A stretch of DNA of 64,000 nucleotides from Micropterix aruncella (lineage: Eukaryota > Arthropoda > Insecta > Lepidoptera > Micropterigidae), in the NCBI GenBank assembly GCA_944548615.1, contig OX155961.1, forward strand, positions 21,408,773-21,472,772, in the 5' to 3' direction. This document shows positions 53,001 to 64,000 of this stretch, in pieces. The stretch's first letter is position 1. Each line of letters opens with the position of its first letter. The position numbers and the translations under genes were made by a program. A model generated the notes under the pieces. The model did not search any database and had not been told where the DNA came from. It saw only the letters and a program-made list of their open reading frames with translations.

Positions 53001-56000
53001 AAATTTGAATTTTCAAATCTGACAGTTGGTTCGAAATTTGAATTTTCAAATCTGACAGTTGGCGCGAAATTTGAATTTACAAATTTGACAGGTGGTTCGA
53101 AATTTGAATTTTCAAATCTGACAGTTGGTTCGAAATTTGAATTTTCAAATTTAACAGTTGGTTCGAAATTTGAATTTTCAAATCTGACAGTTGGCGCGAA
53201 ATTTGAATTTTCAAATTTGACAGGTGGTTCGAAATTTGAATTTTCAAATCGGACAGTTGGCGCGAAATTTGAATTTTCAAATTTGACAGGTGGTTCGAAA
53301 TTTGAATTTTCAAATCTGACAGTTGGTTCGAAATTTGAATTTTCAAATCTGACAGTTGGTTCGAAATTTGAATTTTCAAATTTGACAGTTGGTTCGAAAT
53401 TTGAATTTTCAAATCTGACAGTTGGTTCGAAATTTGAATTTTCAAATTTGACAGTTGGTTCGAAATTTGAATTTTCAAATCTGACAGTTAGCGCGAAATT
53501 TGAATTTTCAAATTTGACAGTTGGTTCGAAATTTGAATTTTCAAATCTGACAGTTGGCGCGAAATTTGAATTTTCAAATTTGACAGGTGGTTCGAAATTT
53601 GAATTTTCAAATCTGACAGTTGGTTCGAAATTTGAATTTTAAAATCTGACAGTTGGCGCGAAATTTGAATTTTCAAATTTGACAGGTGGTTCGAAATTTG
53701 AATTTTCAAATCTGACAGTTGGCGCGAAATTAGAATTTTCAAATTTGACAGGTGGTTCGATATTTGAATTTTCAAATCTGACAGTTGGTTCGAAATTTGA
53801 ATTTTCAAATTTGACAGTTGGTTCGAAATTTGAATTTTCAAATCTGACAGTTGGCGCGAAATTTGAATTTTCAAATTTGACAGGTGGTTCGAAATTTGAA
53901 TTTTCAAATCTGACAGTTGGCGCGAAATTTGAATTTTCAAATTTGACAGGTGGTTCGAAATTTGAATTTTCAAATCTGACAGTTGGTTCGAAATTTGAAT
54001 TTTCAAATCTGACAGTTGGTTCGAAATTTGAATTTTCAAATTTGACAGTTGGTTCGAAATTTGAATTTTCAAATCTGACAGTTGGCGCGAAATTTGAATT
54101 TTCAAATTTGACAGGTGGTTCGAAATTTGAATTTTCAAATCTGACAGTTGGCGCGAAATTTGAATTTTCAAATTTGACAGGTGGTTCGAAATTTGAATTT
54201 TCAAATCTGACAGTTGGTTCGAAATTTGAATTTTCAAATTTGACAGTTGGTTCGAAATTTGAATTTTAAAATCTGACAGTTGGCGCGAAATTTGAATTTT
54301 CAAATTTGACAGGTGGTTCGAAATTTGAATTTTCAAATCTGACAGTTGGCGCGAAATTTGAATTTTCAAATTTGACAGGTGGTTCGAAATTTGAATTTTC
54401 AAATCTGACAGTTGGTTCGAAATTTGAATTTTCAAATTTGACAGTTGGTTCGAAATTTGAATTTTCAAATCTGACAGTTGGCGCGAAATTTCAATTTTCT
54501 AATTTGACAGGTGGTTCGAAATTTGAATTTTCAAATCTGACAGTTGGCGCGAAATTTGAATTTTCAAATTTGACAGGTGGTTCGAAATTTGAATTTTCAA
54601 ATCTGACAGTTGGTTCGAAATTTGAATTTTCAAATTTGACAGTTGGTTCGAAATTTGAATTTTCAAATTTGACAGGTGGTTCGATATTTGAATTTTCAAA
54701 TCTGACAGTTGGTTCGAAATTTGAATTTTCAAATTTGACAGTTGGTTCGAAATTTGAATTTTCAAATCTGACAGTTGGCGCGAAATTTGAATTTTCAAAT
54801 TTGACAGGTGGTTCGAAATTTGAATTTTCAAATCTGACAGTTGGCGCGAAATTTGAATTTTCAAATTTGACAGGTGGTTCGAAATTTGAATTTTTAAATA
54901 TGACAGTTGGTTCGAAATTTGAATTTTCAAATCTGACAGTTGGTTCGAAATTTGAATTTTCAAATTTGACAGTTGGTTCGAAATTTGAATTTTCAAATCT
55001 GACAGTTGGCGCGAAATTTGAATTTTCAAATTTGACAGGTGGTTCGAAATTTGAATTTTCAAATCTGACAGTTGGCGCGAAATTTGAATTTTCAAATTTG
55101 ACAGGTGGTTCGAAATTTGAATTTTCAAATCTGACAGTTGGTTCGAAATTTGAATTTTCAAATTTGACAGTTGGTTCGAAATTTGAATTTTCAAATCTGA
55201 CAGTTGGCGCGAAATTTCAATTTTCTAATTTGACAGGTGGTTCGAAATTTGAATTTTCAAATCTGACAGTTGGCGCGAAATTTGAATTTTCAAATTTGAC
55301 AGGTGGTTCGAAATTTGAATTTTCAAATCTGACAGTTGGTTCGAAATTTGAATTTTCAAATTTGACAGTTGGTTCGAAATTTGAATTTTCAAATCTGACA
55401 GTTGGCGCGAAATTTGAATTTTCAAATTTGACAGGTGGTTCGAAATTTGAATTTTCAAATCTGACAGTTGGCGCGAAATTTGAATTTTCAAATTTGACAG
55501 GTGGTTCGAAATTTGAATTTTCAAATCTGACAGTTGGTTCGAAATTTGAATCTTCAAATCTGACAGTTGGCGCGAAATTTGAATTTTCAAATCTGACAGT
55601 TGGTTCGAAATTTGAATTTTCAAATCTGACAGTTGGCGCGAAATTTGAATTTTCAAATTTGACAGGTGGTTCGAAATTTGAATTTTCAAATCTGACAGTT
55701 GGCGCGAAATTTGAATTTTCAAATTTGACAGGTGGTTCGAAATTTGAATTTTCAAATCTGACAGTTGGCGCGAAATTTGAATTTTCAAATCTGACAGTTG
55801 GTTCGAAATTTTTTGAATTTTCAAATTTGACAGTTGGTTCGAAATTTGAATTTTCAAATCTGACAGTTGGCGCGAAATTTGAATTTTCAAATTTGACAGG
55901 TGGTTCGAAATTAGAATTTTCAAATCTGACAGTTGGCGCGAAATTTGAATTTTCAAATTTGACAGGTGGTTCGAAATTTGAATTTTCAAATCTGACAGTT

Positions 56001-59000
56001 GGTTCGAAATTTGAATTTTCAAATTTGACAGTTGGTTCGAAATTTGAATTTTCAAATCTGACAGTTGGCGCGAAATTTGAATTTTCAAATTTGACAGGTG
56101 GTTCGAATATTGAATTTTCAAATCTGACAGTTGGCGCGAAATTTCAATTTTCAAATTTGACAGGTGGTTCGAAATTTGAATTTTCAAATCTGACAGTTGG
56201 TTCGAAATTTGAATTTTTAAATCTGACAGTTGGTTCGAAATTTGAAATTTCAAATTTGACAGTTGGTTCGAAATTTGAATTTTCAAATCTGACAGTTGGC
56301 GCGAAATTTGAATTTTCAAATTTGACAGGTGGTTCGAAATTTGAATTTTCAAATCTGACAGTTGGCGCGAAATTTGAATTTTCAAATTTGGCAGGTGGTT
56401 CGAAATTTGAATTTTCAAATCTGACAGTTGGTTCGAAATTTGAATTTTCATTTTTGACAGTTGGTTCGAAATTTGAATTTTAAAATCTGACAGTTGGCGC
56501 GAAATTTGAATTTTCAAATTTGACAGGTGGTTCGAAATTTGAATTTTCAAATCTGACAGTTGGCGCGAAATTTGAATTTTCAAATTTGACAGGTGGTTCG
56601 AAATTTGAATTTTCAAATCTGACAGTTGGTTCGAAATTTGAATTTTCAAATTTGACAGTTGGTTCGAAATTTGAATTTTCAAATCTGACAGTTGGCGCGA
56701 AATTTCAATTTTCTAATTTGACAGGTGGTTCGAAATTTGAATTTTCAAATCTGACAGTTGGCGCGAAATTTGAATTTTCAAATTTGACAGGTGGTTCGAA
56801 ATTTGAATTTTCAAATCTGACAGTTGGTTCGAAATTTGAATTTTCAAATTTGACAGTTGGTTCGAAATTTGAATTTTCAAATTTGACAGTTGGTTCGAAA
56901 TTTGAATTTTCAAATCTGACAGTTGGCGCGAAATTTGAATTTTCAAATTTGACAGGTGGTTCGAAATTTGAATTTTCAAATCTGACAGTTGGTTCGAAAT
57001 TTGAATTTTCAAATTTGGCAGTTGGTTCGAAATTTGAATTTTCAAATCTGACAGTTGGCGCGAAATTAGAATTTTCAAATTTGACAGGTGGTTCGATATT
57101 TGAATTTTCAAATCTGACAGTTGGTTCGAAATTTGAATTTTCAAATTTGACAGTTGGTTCGAAATTTGAATTTTCAAATCTGACAGTTGGCGCGAAATTT
57201 GAATTTTCAAATTTGACAGGTATTCGAAATTTGAATTTTCAAATCTGACAGTTGGCGCGAAATTTGAATTTTCAAATTTGACAGGTGGTTCGAAATTTGA
57301 ATTTTCAAATCTGACAGTTGGTTCGAAATTTGAATTTTCAAATCTGACAGTTGGTTCGAAATTTGAATTTTCAAATTTGACAGTTGGTTCGAAATTTGAA
57401 TTTTCAAATCTGACAGTTGGCGCGAAATTTGAATTTTCAAATTTGACAGGTGGTTCGAAATTTGAATTTTCAAATCTGACAGTTGGCGCGAAATTTGAAT
57501 TTTCAAATTTGACAGGTGGTTCGAAATTTGAATTTTCAAATCTGACAGTTGGTTCGAAATTTGAATTTTCAAATTTGACAGTTGGTTCGAAATTTGAATT
57601 TTCAAATCTGACAGTTGGCGCGAAATTTGAATTTTCAAATTTGACAGGTGGTTCGAAATTTGAATTTTCAAATCTGACAGTTGGCGCGAAATTTGAATTT
57701 TCAAATTTGACAGGTGGTTCGAAATTTGAATTTTCAAATCTGACAGTTGGTTCGAAATTTGAATTTTCAAATTTGACAGTTGGTTCGAAATTTGAATTTT
57801 CAAATCTGACAGTTGGCGCGAAATTTCAATTTTCTAATTTGACAGGTGGTTCGAAATTTGAATTTTCAAATCTGACAGTTGGCGCGAAATTTGAATTTTC
57901 AAATTTGTCAGGTGGTTCGAAATTTGAATTTTCAAATCTGACAGTTGGTTCGAAATTTGAATTTTCAAATTTGACAGTTGGTTCGAAATTTGAATTTTCA
58001 AATTTGACAGGTGGTTCGATATTTGAATTTTCAAATCTGACAGTTGGTTCGAAATTTAAATTTTCAAATTTGACAGTTGGTTCGAAATTTGAATTTTCAA
58101 ATCTGACAGTTGGTTCGAAATTTGAATTTTCAAATTTGACAGTTGGTTCGAAATTTGAATTTTCAAATCTGACAGTTGGTTCGAAATTTGAATTTTCAAA
58201 TTTGACAGTTGGTTCGAAATTTGAATTTTCAAATCTGACAGTTGGCGCGAAATTTGAATTTTCAAATTTGACAGGTGGTTCGAAATTTGAATTTTCAAAT
58301 CTGACAGTTGGCGCGAAATTTGAATTTTCAAATTTGACAGTTGGTTCGAAATTTGAATTTTCAAATCTGACAGTTGGCGCGAAATTTCAATTTTCTAATT
58401 TGACAGGTGGTTCGAAATTTGAATTTTCAAATCTGACAGTTGGCGCGAAATTTGAATTTTCAAATTTGACAGTTGGTTCGAAATTTGAATTTTCAAATCT
58501 GACAGTTGGTTCGAAATTTGAATTTTCAAATTTGACAGTTGGTTCGAAATTTGAATTTTCAAATCTGTCAGTTGGTTCGAAATTTGAATTTTCAAATCTG
58601 ACAGTTGGTTCGAAATTTGAATTTTCAAATTTGACAGTTGGTTCGAAATTTGAATTTTCAAATCTGACAGTTGGCGCGAAATTTGAATTTTCAAATTTGA
58701 CAGGTGGTTCGAAATTTGAATTTTCAAATCTGACAGTTGGTTCGAAATTTGAATTTTCAAATCTGACAGTTGGCGCGAAATTTGAATTTTCAAATTTGAC
58801 AGGTGGTTCGAAATTTGAATTTTCAAATCTGACAGTTGGTTCGAAATTTGAATTTTCAAATTTGACAGTTGTTTCGAAATTTGAATTTTCAAATCTGACA
58901 GTTGGCGCGAAATTTGAATTTTCAAATTTGACAGGTGGTTCGAAATTTCAATTTTCAAATCTGACAGTTGGCGCGAAATTTGAATTTTCAAATTTGACAG

Positions 59001-62000
59001 GTGGTTCGAAATTTGAATTTTCAAATCTGACATTTGGCGCGAAATTTGAATTTTCAAATTTGACAGGTGGTTCGAAATTTGAATTTTCAAATCTGACAGT
59101 TGGCGCGAAATCTGAATTTTCAAATTTGACAGGTGGTTCGAAATTTGAATTTTCAAATCTGACAGTTGGTTCGAAATTTGAATTTTCAAATCTGACAGTT
59201 GGCGCGAAATTTGAATTTTCAAATTTGACAGGTGGTTCGAAATTTGAATTTTCAAATCTGACAGTTGGTTCGAAATTTCAATTTTTTAAATTTGACAGTT
59301 GGTTCGAAATTTGAATTTTCAAATCTGACAGTTGGCGCGAAATTTGAATTTTCAAATTTGACAGGTCTTTCGAAATTTGAATTTTCAAATCTGACAGTTG
59401 GCGCGAAATTCGAATTTTCAAATTTGACAGGTGGTTCGAAATTTGAATTTTCAAATCTGACAGTTGGTTCGAAATTTGAATTTTCAAATCTGACAGTTGG
59501 TTCGAAATTTGAATTTTCAAATCTGACAGTTGGTTCGAAATTTGAATTTTCAAATTTGACAGTTGGTTCGAAATTTGAATTTTCAAATCTGACAGTTGGT
59601 TCGAAATTTGAATTTTCAAATTTGACAGTTGGTTCGAAATTTGGATTTTCAAATCTGACAGGTGGTTCGAAATTTGAATTTTCAAATCTGACAGTTGGCG
59701 CGAAATTTGAATTTTCAAATTGGACAGGTGGTTCGAAATTTGAATTTTCAAATCTGACAGTTGGTTCGAAATTTGAATTTTCAAATCTGACAGTTGGCGC
59801 GAAATTTGAATTTTCAAATTTGACAGTTGGTTCGAAATTTGAATTTTCAAATCTGACAGTTGGTTCGAAATTCGAATTTTCAAATTTGACAGTTGGTTCG
59901 AAATTTGAATTTTCAAATCTGACAGTTGGTTCGAAATTTGAATTTTCAAATCTGACAGTTGGTTCGAAATTTGAATTTTCAAATTTGACAGTTGGTTCGA
60001 AATTTGAATTTTCAAATCTGACAGTTGGCGCGAAATTTCAATTTTCTAATTTGACAGGTGGTTCGAAATTTGAATTTTCAAATCTGACAGTTGGCGCGAA
60101 ATTTGAATTTTCAAATTTGACAGGTGGTTCGAAATTTGAATTTTCAAATCTGACAGTTGGTTCGAAATTTGAATTTTCAAATTTGACAGTTGGTTCGAAA
60201 TTTGAATTTTCAAATTTGACAGGTGGTTCGATATTTGAATTTTCAAATCTGACAGTTGGTTCGAAATTTGAATTTTCAAATTTGACAGTTGGTTCGAAAT
60301 TTGAATTTTCAAATCTGACAGTTGGCGCGAAATTTGAATTTTCAAATTTGACAGGTGGTTCGAAATTTGAATTTTCAAATCTGACAGTTGGTTCGAAATT
60401 TGAATTTTAAAATCTGACAGTTGGCGCGAAATTTGAATTTTCAAATTTGACAGGTGGTTCGAAATTTGAATTTTCAAATCTGACAGTTGGCGCGAAATTA
60501 GAATTTTCAAATTTGACAGGTGGTTCGATATTTGAATTTTCAAATCTGACAGTTGGTTCGAAATTTGAATTTTCAAATTTGACAGTTGGTTCGAAATTTG
60601 AATTTTCAAATCTGACAGTTGGCGCGAAATTTGAATTTTCAAATTTGACAGGTGGTTCGAAATTTGAATTTTCAAATCTGACAGTTGGCGCGAAATTTGA
60701 ATTTTCAAATTTGACAGGTGGTTCGAAATTTGAATTTTCAAATCTGACAGTTGGTTCGAAATTTGAATTTTCAAATCTGACAGTTGGTTCGAAATTTGAA
60801 TTTTCAAATTTGACAGTTGGTTCGAAATTTGAATTTTCAAATCTGACAGTTGGTTCGAAATTTGAATTTTCAAATTTGACAGTTGGTTCGAAATTTGAAT
60901 TTTCAAATCTGACAGTTGGCGCGAAATTTGAATTTTCAAATTTGACAGGTGGTTCGAAATTTGAATTTTCAAATCTGACAGTTGGCGCGAAATTTGAATT
61001 TTCAAATTTGACAGGTGGTTCGAAATTTGAATTTTCAAATCTGACAGTTGGTTCGAAATTTGAATTTTCAAATTTGACAGTTGGTTCGAAATTTGAATTT
61101 TAAAATCTGACAGTTGGTTCGAAATTTGAATTTTCAAATCTGACAGTTGGCGCGAAATTTGAATTTTCAAATTTGACAGGTGGTTCGAAATTTGAATTTT
61201 CAAATCTGACATTTGGCGCGAAATTTGAATTTTCAAATTTGACAGGTGGTTCGAAATTTGAATTTTCAAATCTGACAGTTGGTTCGAAATTTGAATTTTC
61301 AAATCTGACAGTTGGCGCGAAATTTGAATTTTCAAATTTGACAGGTGGTTCGAAATTTGAATTTTCAAATTTGACAGGTGGTTCGAAATTTGAATTTTCA
61401 AATCTGACAGTTGGTTCGAAATTAGAATTTTCAAATCTGACAGTTGGTTCGAAATTTGAATTTTCAAATCTGACATTTGGCGCGAAATTTGAATTTTCAA
61501 ATTTGACAGGTGGTTCGAAATTTGAATTTTCAAATCTGACAGTTGGTTCGAAATTTGAATTTTCAAATCTGACAGTTGGCGCGAAATTTGAATTTTCAAA
61601 TTTGACAGGTGGTTCGAAATTTGAATTTTCAAATCTGACATTTGGCGCGAAATTTGAATTTTCAAATTTGACAGGTGGTTCGAAATTTGAATTTTCAAAT
61701 CTGACAGTTGGTTCGAAATTTGAATTTTCAAATTTGACAGTTGGTTCGAAATTTGAATTTTCAAATCTGACAGTTGGTTCGAAATTTGAATTTTCAAATC
61801 TGACAGTTGGTTCGAAATTTGAATTTTCAATTCTGACAGTTGGCGCGAAATTTGAATTTTCAAATTTGACAGGTGGTTCGAAATTTGAATTTTCAAATCT
61901 GACAGTTGGTTCGAAATTTGAATTTTCAAATTTGACAGGTGGTTCGAAATTTGAATTTTCAAATCTGACAGTTGGCGCGAAATTTGAATTTTCAAATTTG

Positions 62001-64000
62001 ACAGGTGGTTCGAAATTTGAATTTTCAAATTTGACAGGTGGTTCGAAATTTGAATTTTCAAATCTGACAGTTGGTTCGAAATTAGAATTTTCAAATTTGA
62101 CAGTTGGTTCGAAATTTGAATTTTCAAATCTGACATTTGGCGCGAAATTTGAATTTTCAAATTTGACAGGTGGTTCGAAATTTGAATTTTCAAATCTGAC
62201 ATTTGGCGCGAAATTTGAATTTTCAAATTTGACAGGTGGTTCGAAATTTGAATTTTCAAATCTGACAGTTGGTTCGAAATTTGAATTTTCAAATCTGACA
62301 GTTGGCGCGAAATTTGAATTTTCAAATTTGACAGGTGGTTCGAAATTTGAATTTTCAAATTTGACAGGTGGTTCGAAATTTGAATTTTCAAATCTGACAG
62401 TTGGTTCGAAATTAGAATTTTCAAATCTGACAGTTGGTTCGAAATTTGAATTTTCAAATCTGACAGTTGGCGCGAAATTTGAATTTTCAAATTTGACAGG
62501 TGGTTCGAAATTTGAATTTTCAAATCTGACAGTTGGTTCGAAATTTGAATTTTCAAATCTGACAGTTGGTTCGAAATTTGAATTTTCAAATCTGACAGTT
62601 GGCGCGAAATTTGAATTTTCAAATTTGACAGGTGGTTCGAAATTTGAATTTTCAAATCTGACAGTTGGTTCGAAATTTGAATTTTCAAATCTGACAGTTG
62701 GTTCGAAATTTGAATTTTCAATTCTGACAGTTGGCGCGAAATTTGAATTTTCAAATTTGACAGGTGGTTCGAAATTTGAATTTTCAAATCTGACAGTTGG
62801 TTCGAAATTTGAATTTTCAAATTTGACAGTTGGTTCGAAATTTGAATTTTCAAATCTGACAGTTGGCGCGAAATTTGAATTTTCAAATTTGACAGGTGGT
62901 TCGAAATTTGAATTTTCAAATCTGACAGTTGGTTCGAAATTTGAATTTTCAAATCTGACAGTTGGTTCGAAATTTGAATTTTCAATTCTGACAGTTGGCG
63001 CGAAATTTGAATTTTCAAATTTGACAGGTGGTTCGAAATTTGAATTTTCAAATCTGACAGTTGGTTCGAAATTTGAATTTTCAAATCTGACAGGTGGTTC
63101 GAAATTTGAATTTTCAAATCTGACAGTTGGCGCGAAATTTGAATTTTCAAATCTGACAGTTGGTTCGAAATTTGAATTTTCAAATCTGACAGTTGGTTCG
63201 AAATTTGAATTTTCAAATTTGACAGTTGGTTCGAAATTTGAATTTTCAAATCTGACAGTTGGCGCGAAATTTGAATTTTCAAATTTGACAGGTGGTTCGA
63301 AATTTGAATTTTCAAATCTGACAGTTGGCGCGAAATTTGAATTTTCAAATTTGACAGGTGGTTCGAAATTTGAATTTTCAAATCTGACAGTTGGCGCGAA
63401 ATTTGAATTTTCAAATTTGACAGGTGGTTCGAAATTTGAATTTTCAAATCTGACAGTTGGTTCGAAATTTGAATTTTCAAATCTGACAGTTGGTTCGAAA
63501 TTTGAATTTTCAATTCTGACAGTTGGCGCGAAATTTGAATTTTCAAATTTGACAGGTGGTTCGAAATTTGAATTTTCAAATCTGACAGTTGGTTCGAAAT
63601 TTGAATTTTCAAATTTGACAGTTGGTTCGAAATTTGAATTTTCAAATCTGACAGTTGGTTCGAAATTTGAATTTTCAAATCTGACAGTTGGTTCGAAATT
63701 TGAATTTTCAATTCTGACAGTTGGCGCGAAATTTGAATTTTCAAATTTGACAGGTGGTTCGAAATTTGAATTTTCAAATCTGACAGTTGGTTCGAAATTT
63801 GAATTTTCAAATTTGACAGGTGGTTCGAAATTTGAATTTTCAAATCTGACAGTTGGTTCGAAATTTGAATTTTCAAATCTGACAGTTGGTTCGAAATTTG
63901 AATTTTCAAATTTGACAGTTGGTTCGAAATTTGAATTTTCAAATCTGACAGTTGGCGCGAAATTTGAATTTTCAAATTTGACAGGTGGTTCGAAATTTGA

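Larger units (their letters stand above)
45138..64000. repeat. 33 bp satellite array, about 570 monomers, to the window end
   Basis: The monomer is GACAGTTGGTTCGAAATTTG plus AATTTTCAAATCT. The main variants are GTTGGCGCG, GGTGGTTCG and TTTGGCGCG in the first part, and TCTGAC or TTTGAC at the join. Variants often alternate, giving a 66 bp dimer. Each monomer contains the inverted repeat AAATTTGAA-TT-TTCAAATTT and usually TTCGAA. Because 33 is a multiple of three, one plus and one minus frame stay open for hundreds of codons (TVGSKFEFSNL and KIQISNQLSDL repeats); these are not genes. Rare 1 or 3 bp indels occur near 50757, 55810, 57222 and 59284. Confidence 0.97.

Noticed and set aside
45138..64000. 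Open frames up to 1492 codons of 11-residue repeats
   Set aside because: The satellite period of 33 bp keeps frames open on both strands at once; there are no conserved starts, no coding bias and no non-repeat flanks.
45138..64000. CRISPR array
   Set aside because: Repeats are contiguous with no unique spacers, and the genome is eukaryotic.

Overview
This is an insect nuclear genome window, near or at a chromosome end. The evidence is TTAGG-type telomeric repeats, R1-clade retrotransposons inserted exactly into those repeats, a spliced gene for a receptor-less tyrosine phosphatase of the PTPN9/Ptpmeg2 family, and many Jockey-, LOA/I- and piggyBac-type relics. Telomere-specific elements of this kind are best known from Lepidoptera, but the order of insect cannot be fixed from the sequence.

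Layout. At 444-11427 six plus-strand exons encode the C-terminal 359 residues of a Ptpmeg2 orthologue, including the whole catalytic domain. The lipid-binding N-terminal exons would lie to the left of the window. Its introns hold a 2.5 kb CT-rich minisatellite, about 200 bp of (TA)n, a tRNA-derived SINE, a decayed RNase H fragment, another retroelement-like fragment and two copies of an unclassified repeat of about 590 bp. At 11.4-15.2 kb the DNA is AT-rich with no gene seen. At 15.2-25.4 kb, on the minus strand, a decayed Jockey/CR1-like element is split by a 5.5 kb RNase H-bearing non-LTR element flanked by a perfect 10 bp target duplication. At 25.4-31.7 kb there are piggyBac relics, a TTAA-flanked MITE, an RT fragment, SINE pieces and a 600 bp duplicated repeat. 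At 31.75-33.59 kb lie about five tandem units of 375-387 bp with a tRNA-like module; the GC-rich part of the last unit is inverted.

From 33.67 kb the sequence becomes telomeric: (TTAGG)n, a 5'-truncated TRAS-like element, 81 TTAGG units, a full-length TRAS-like element, then 447 bp of TTAGG running into a gap of exactly 200 N (44938-45137). The G-rich strand runs 5' to 3' left to right, as it would at the right end of a chromosome. Beyond the gap, up to the window end, is nothing but a 33 bp satellite (about 570 monomers) with large internal duplications.

How parts work together. The only host gene recognised is the phosphatase. The TRAS-like elements appear intact: ORF1 with three zinc knuckles and ORF2 with endonuclease, reverse transcriptase and a CCHC finger. 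Their junctions fit cleavage of the telomeric repeat by their own endonuclease. The first nucleotides of the full-length copy can fold into an HDV-like ribozyme topology, which would release the element's RNA 5' end from telomeric read-through transcripts. The long open frames in the 33 bp satellite and in the CT-rich intron are by-products of repeat periods, not genes.
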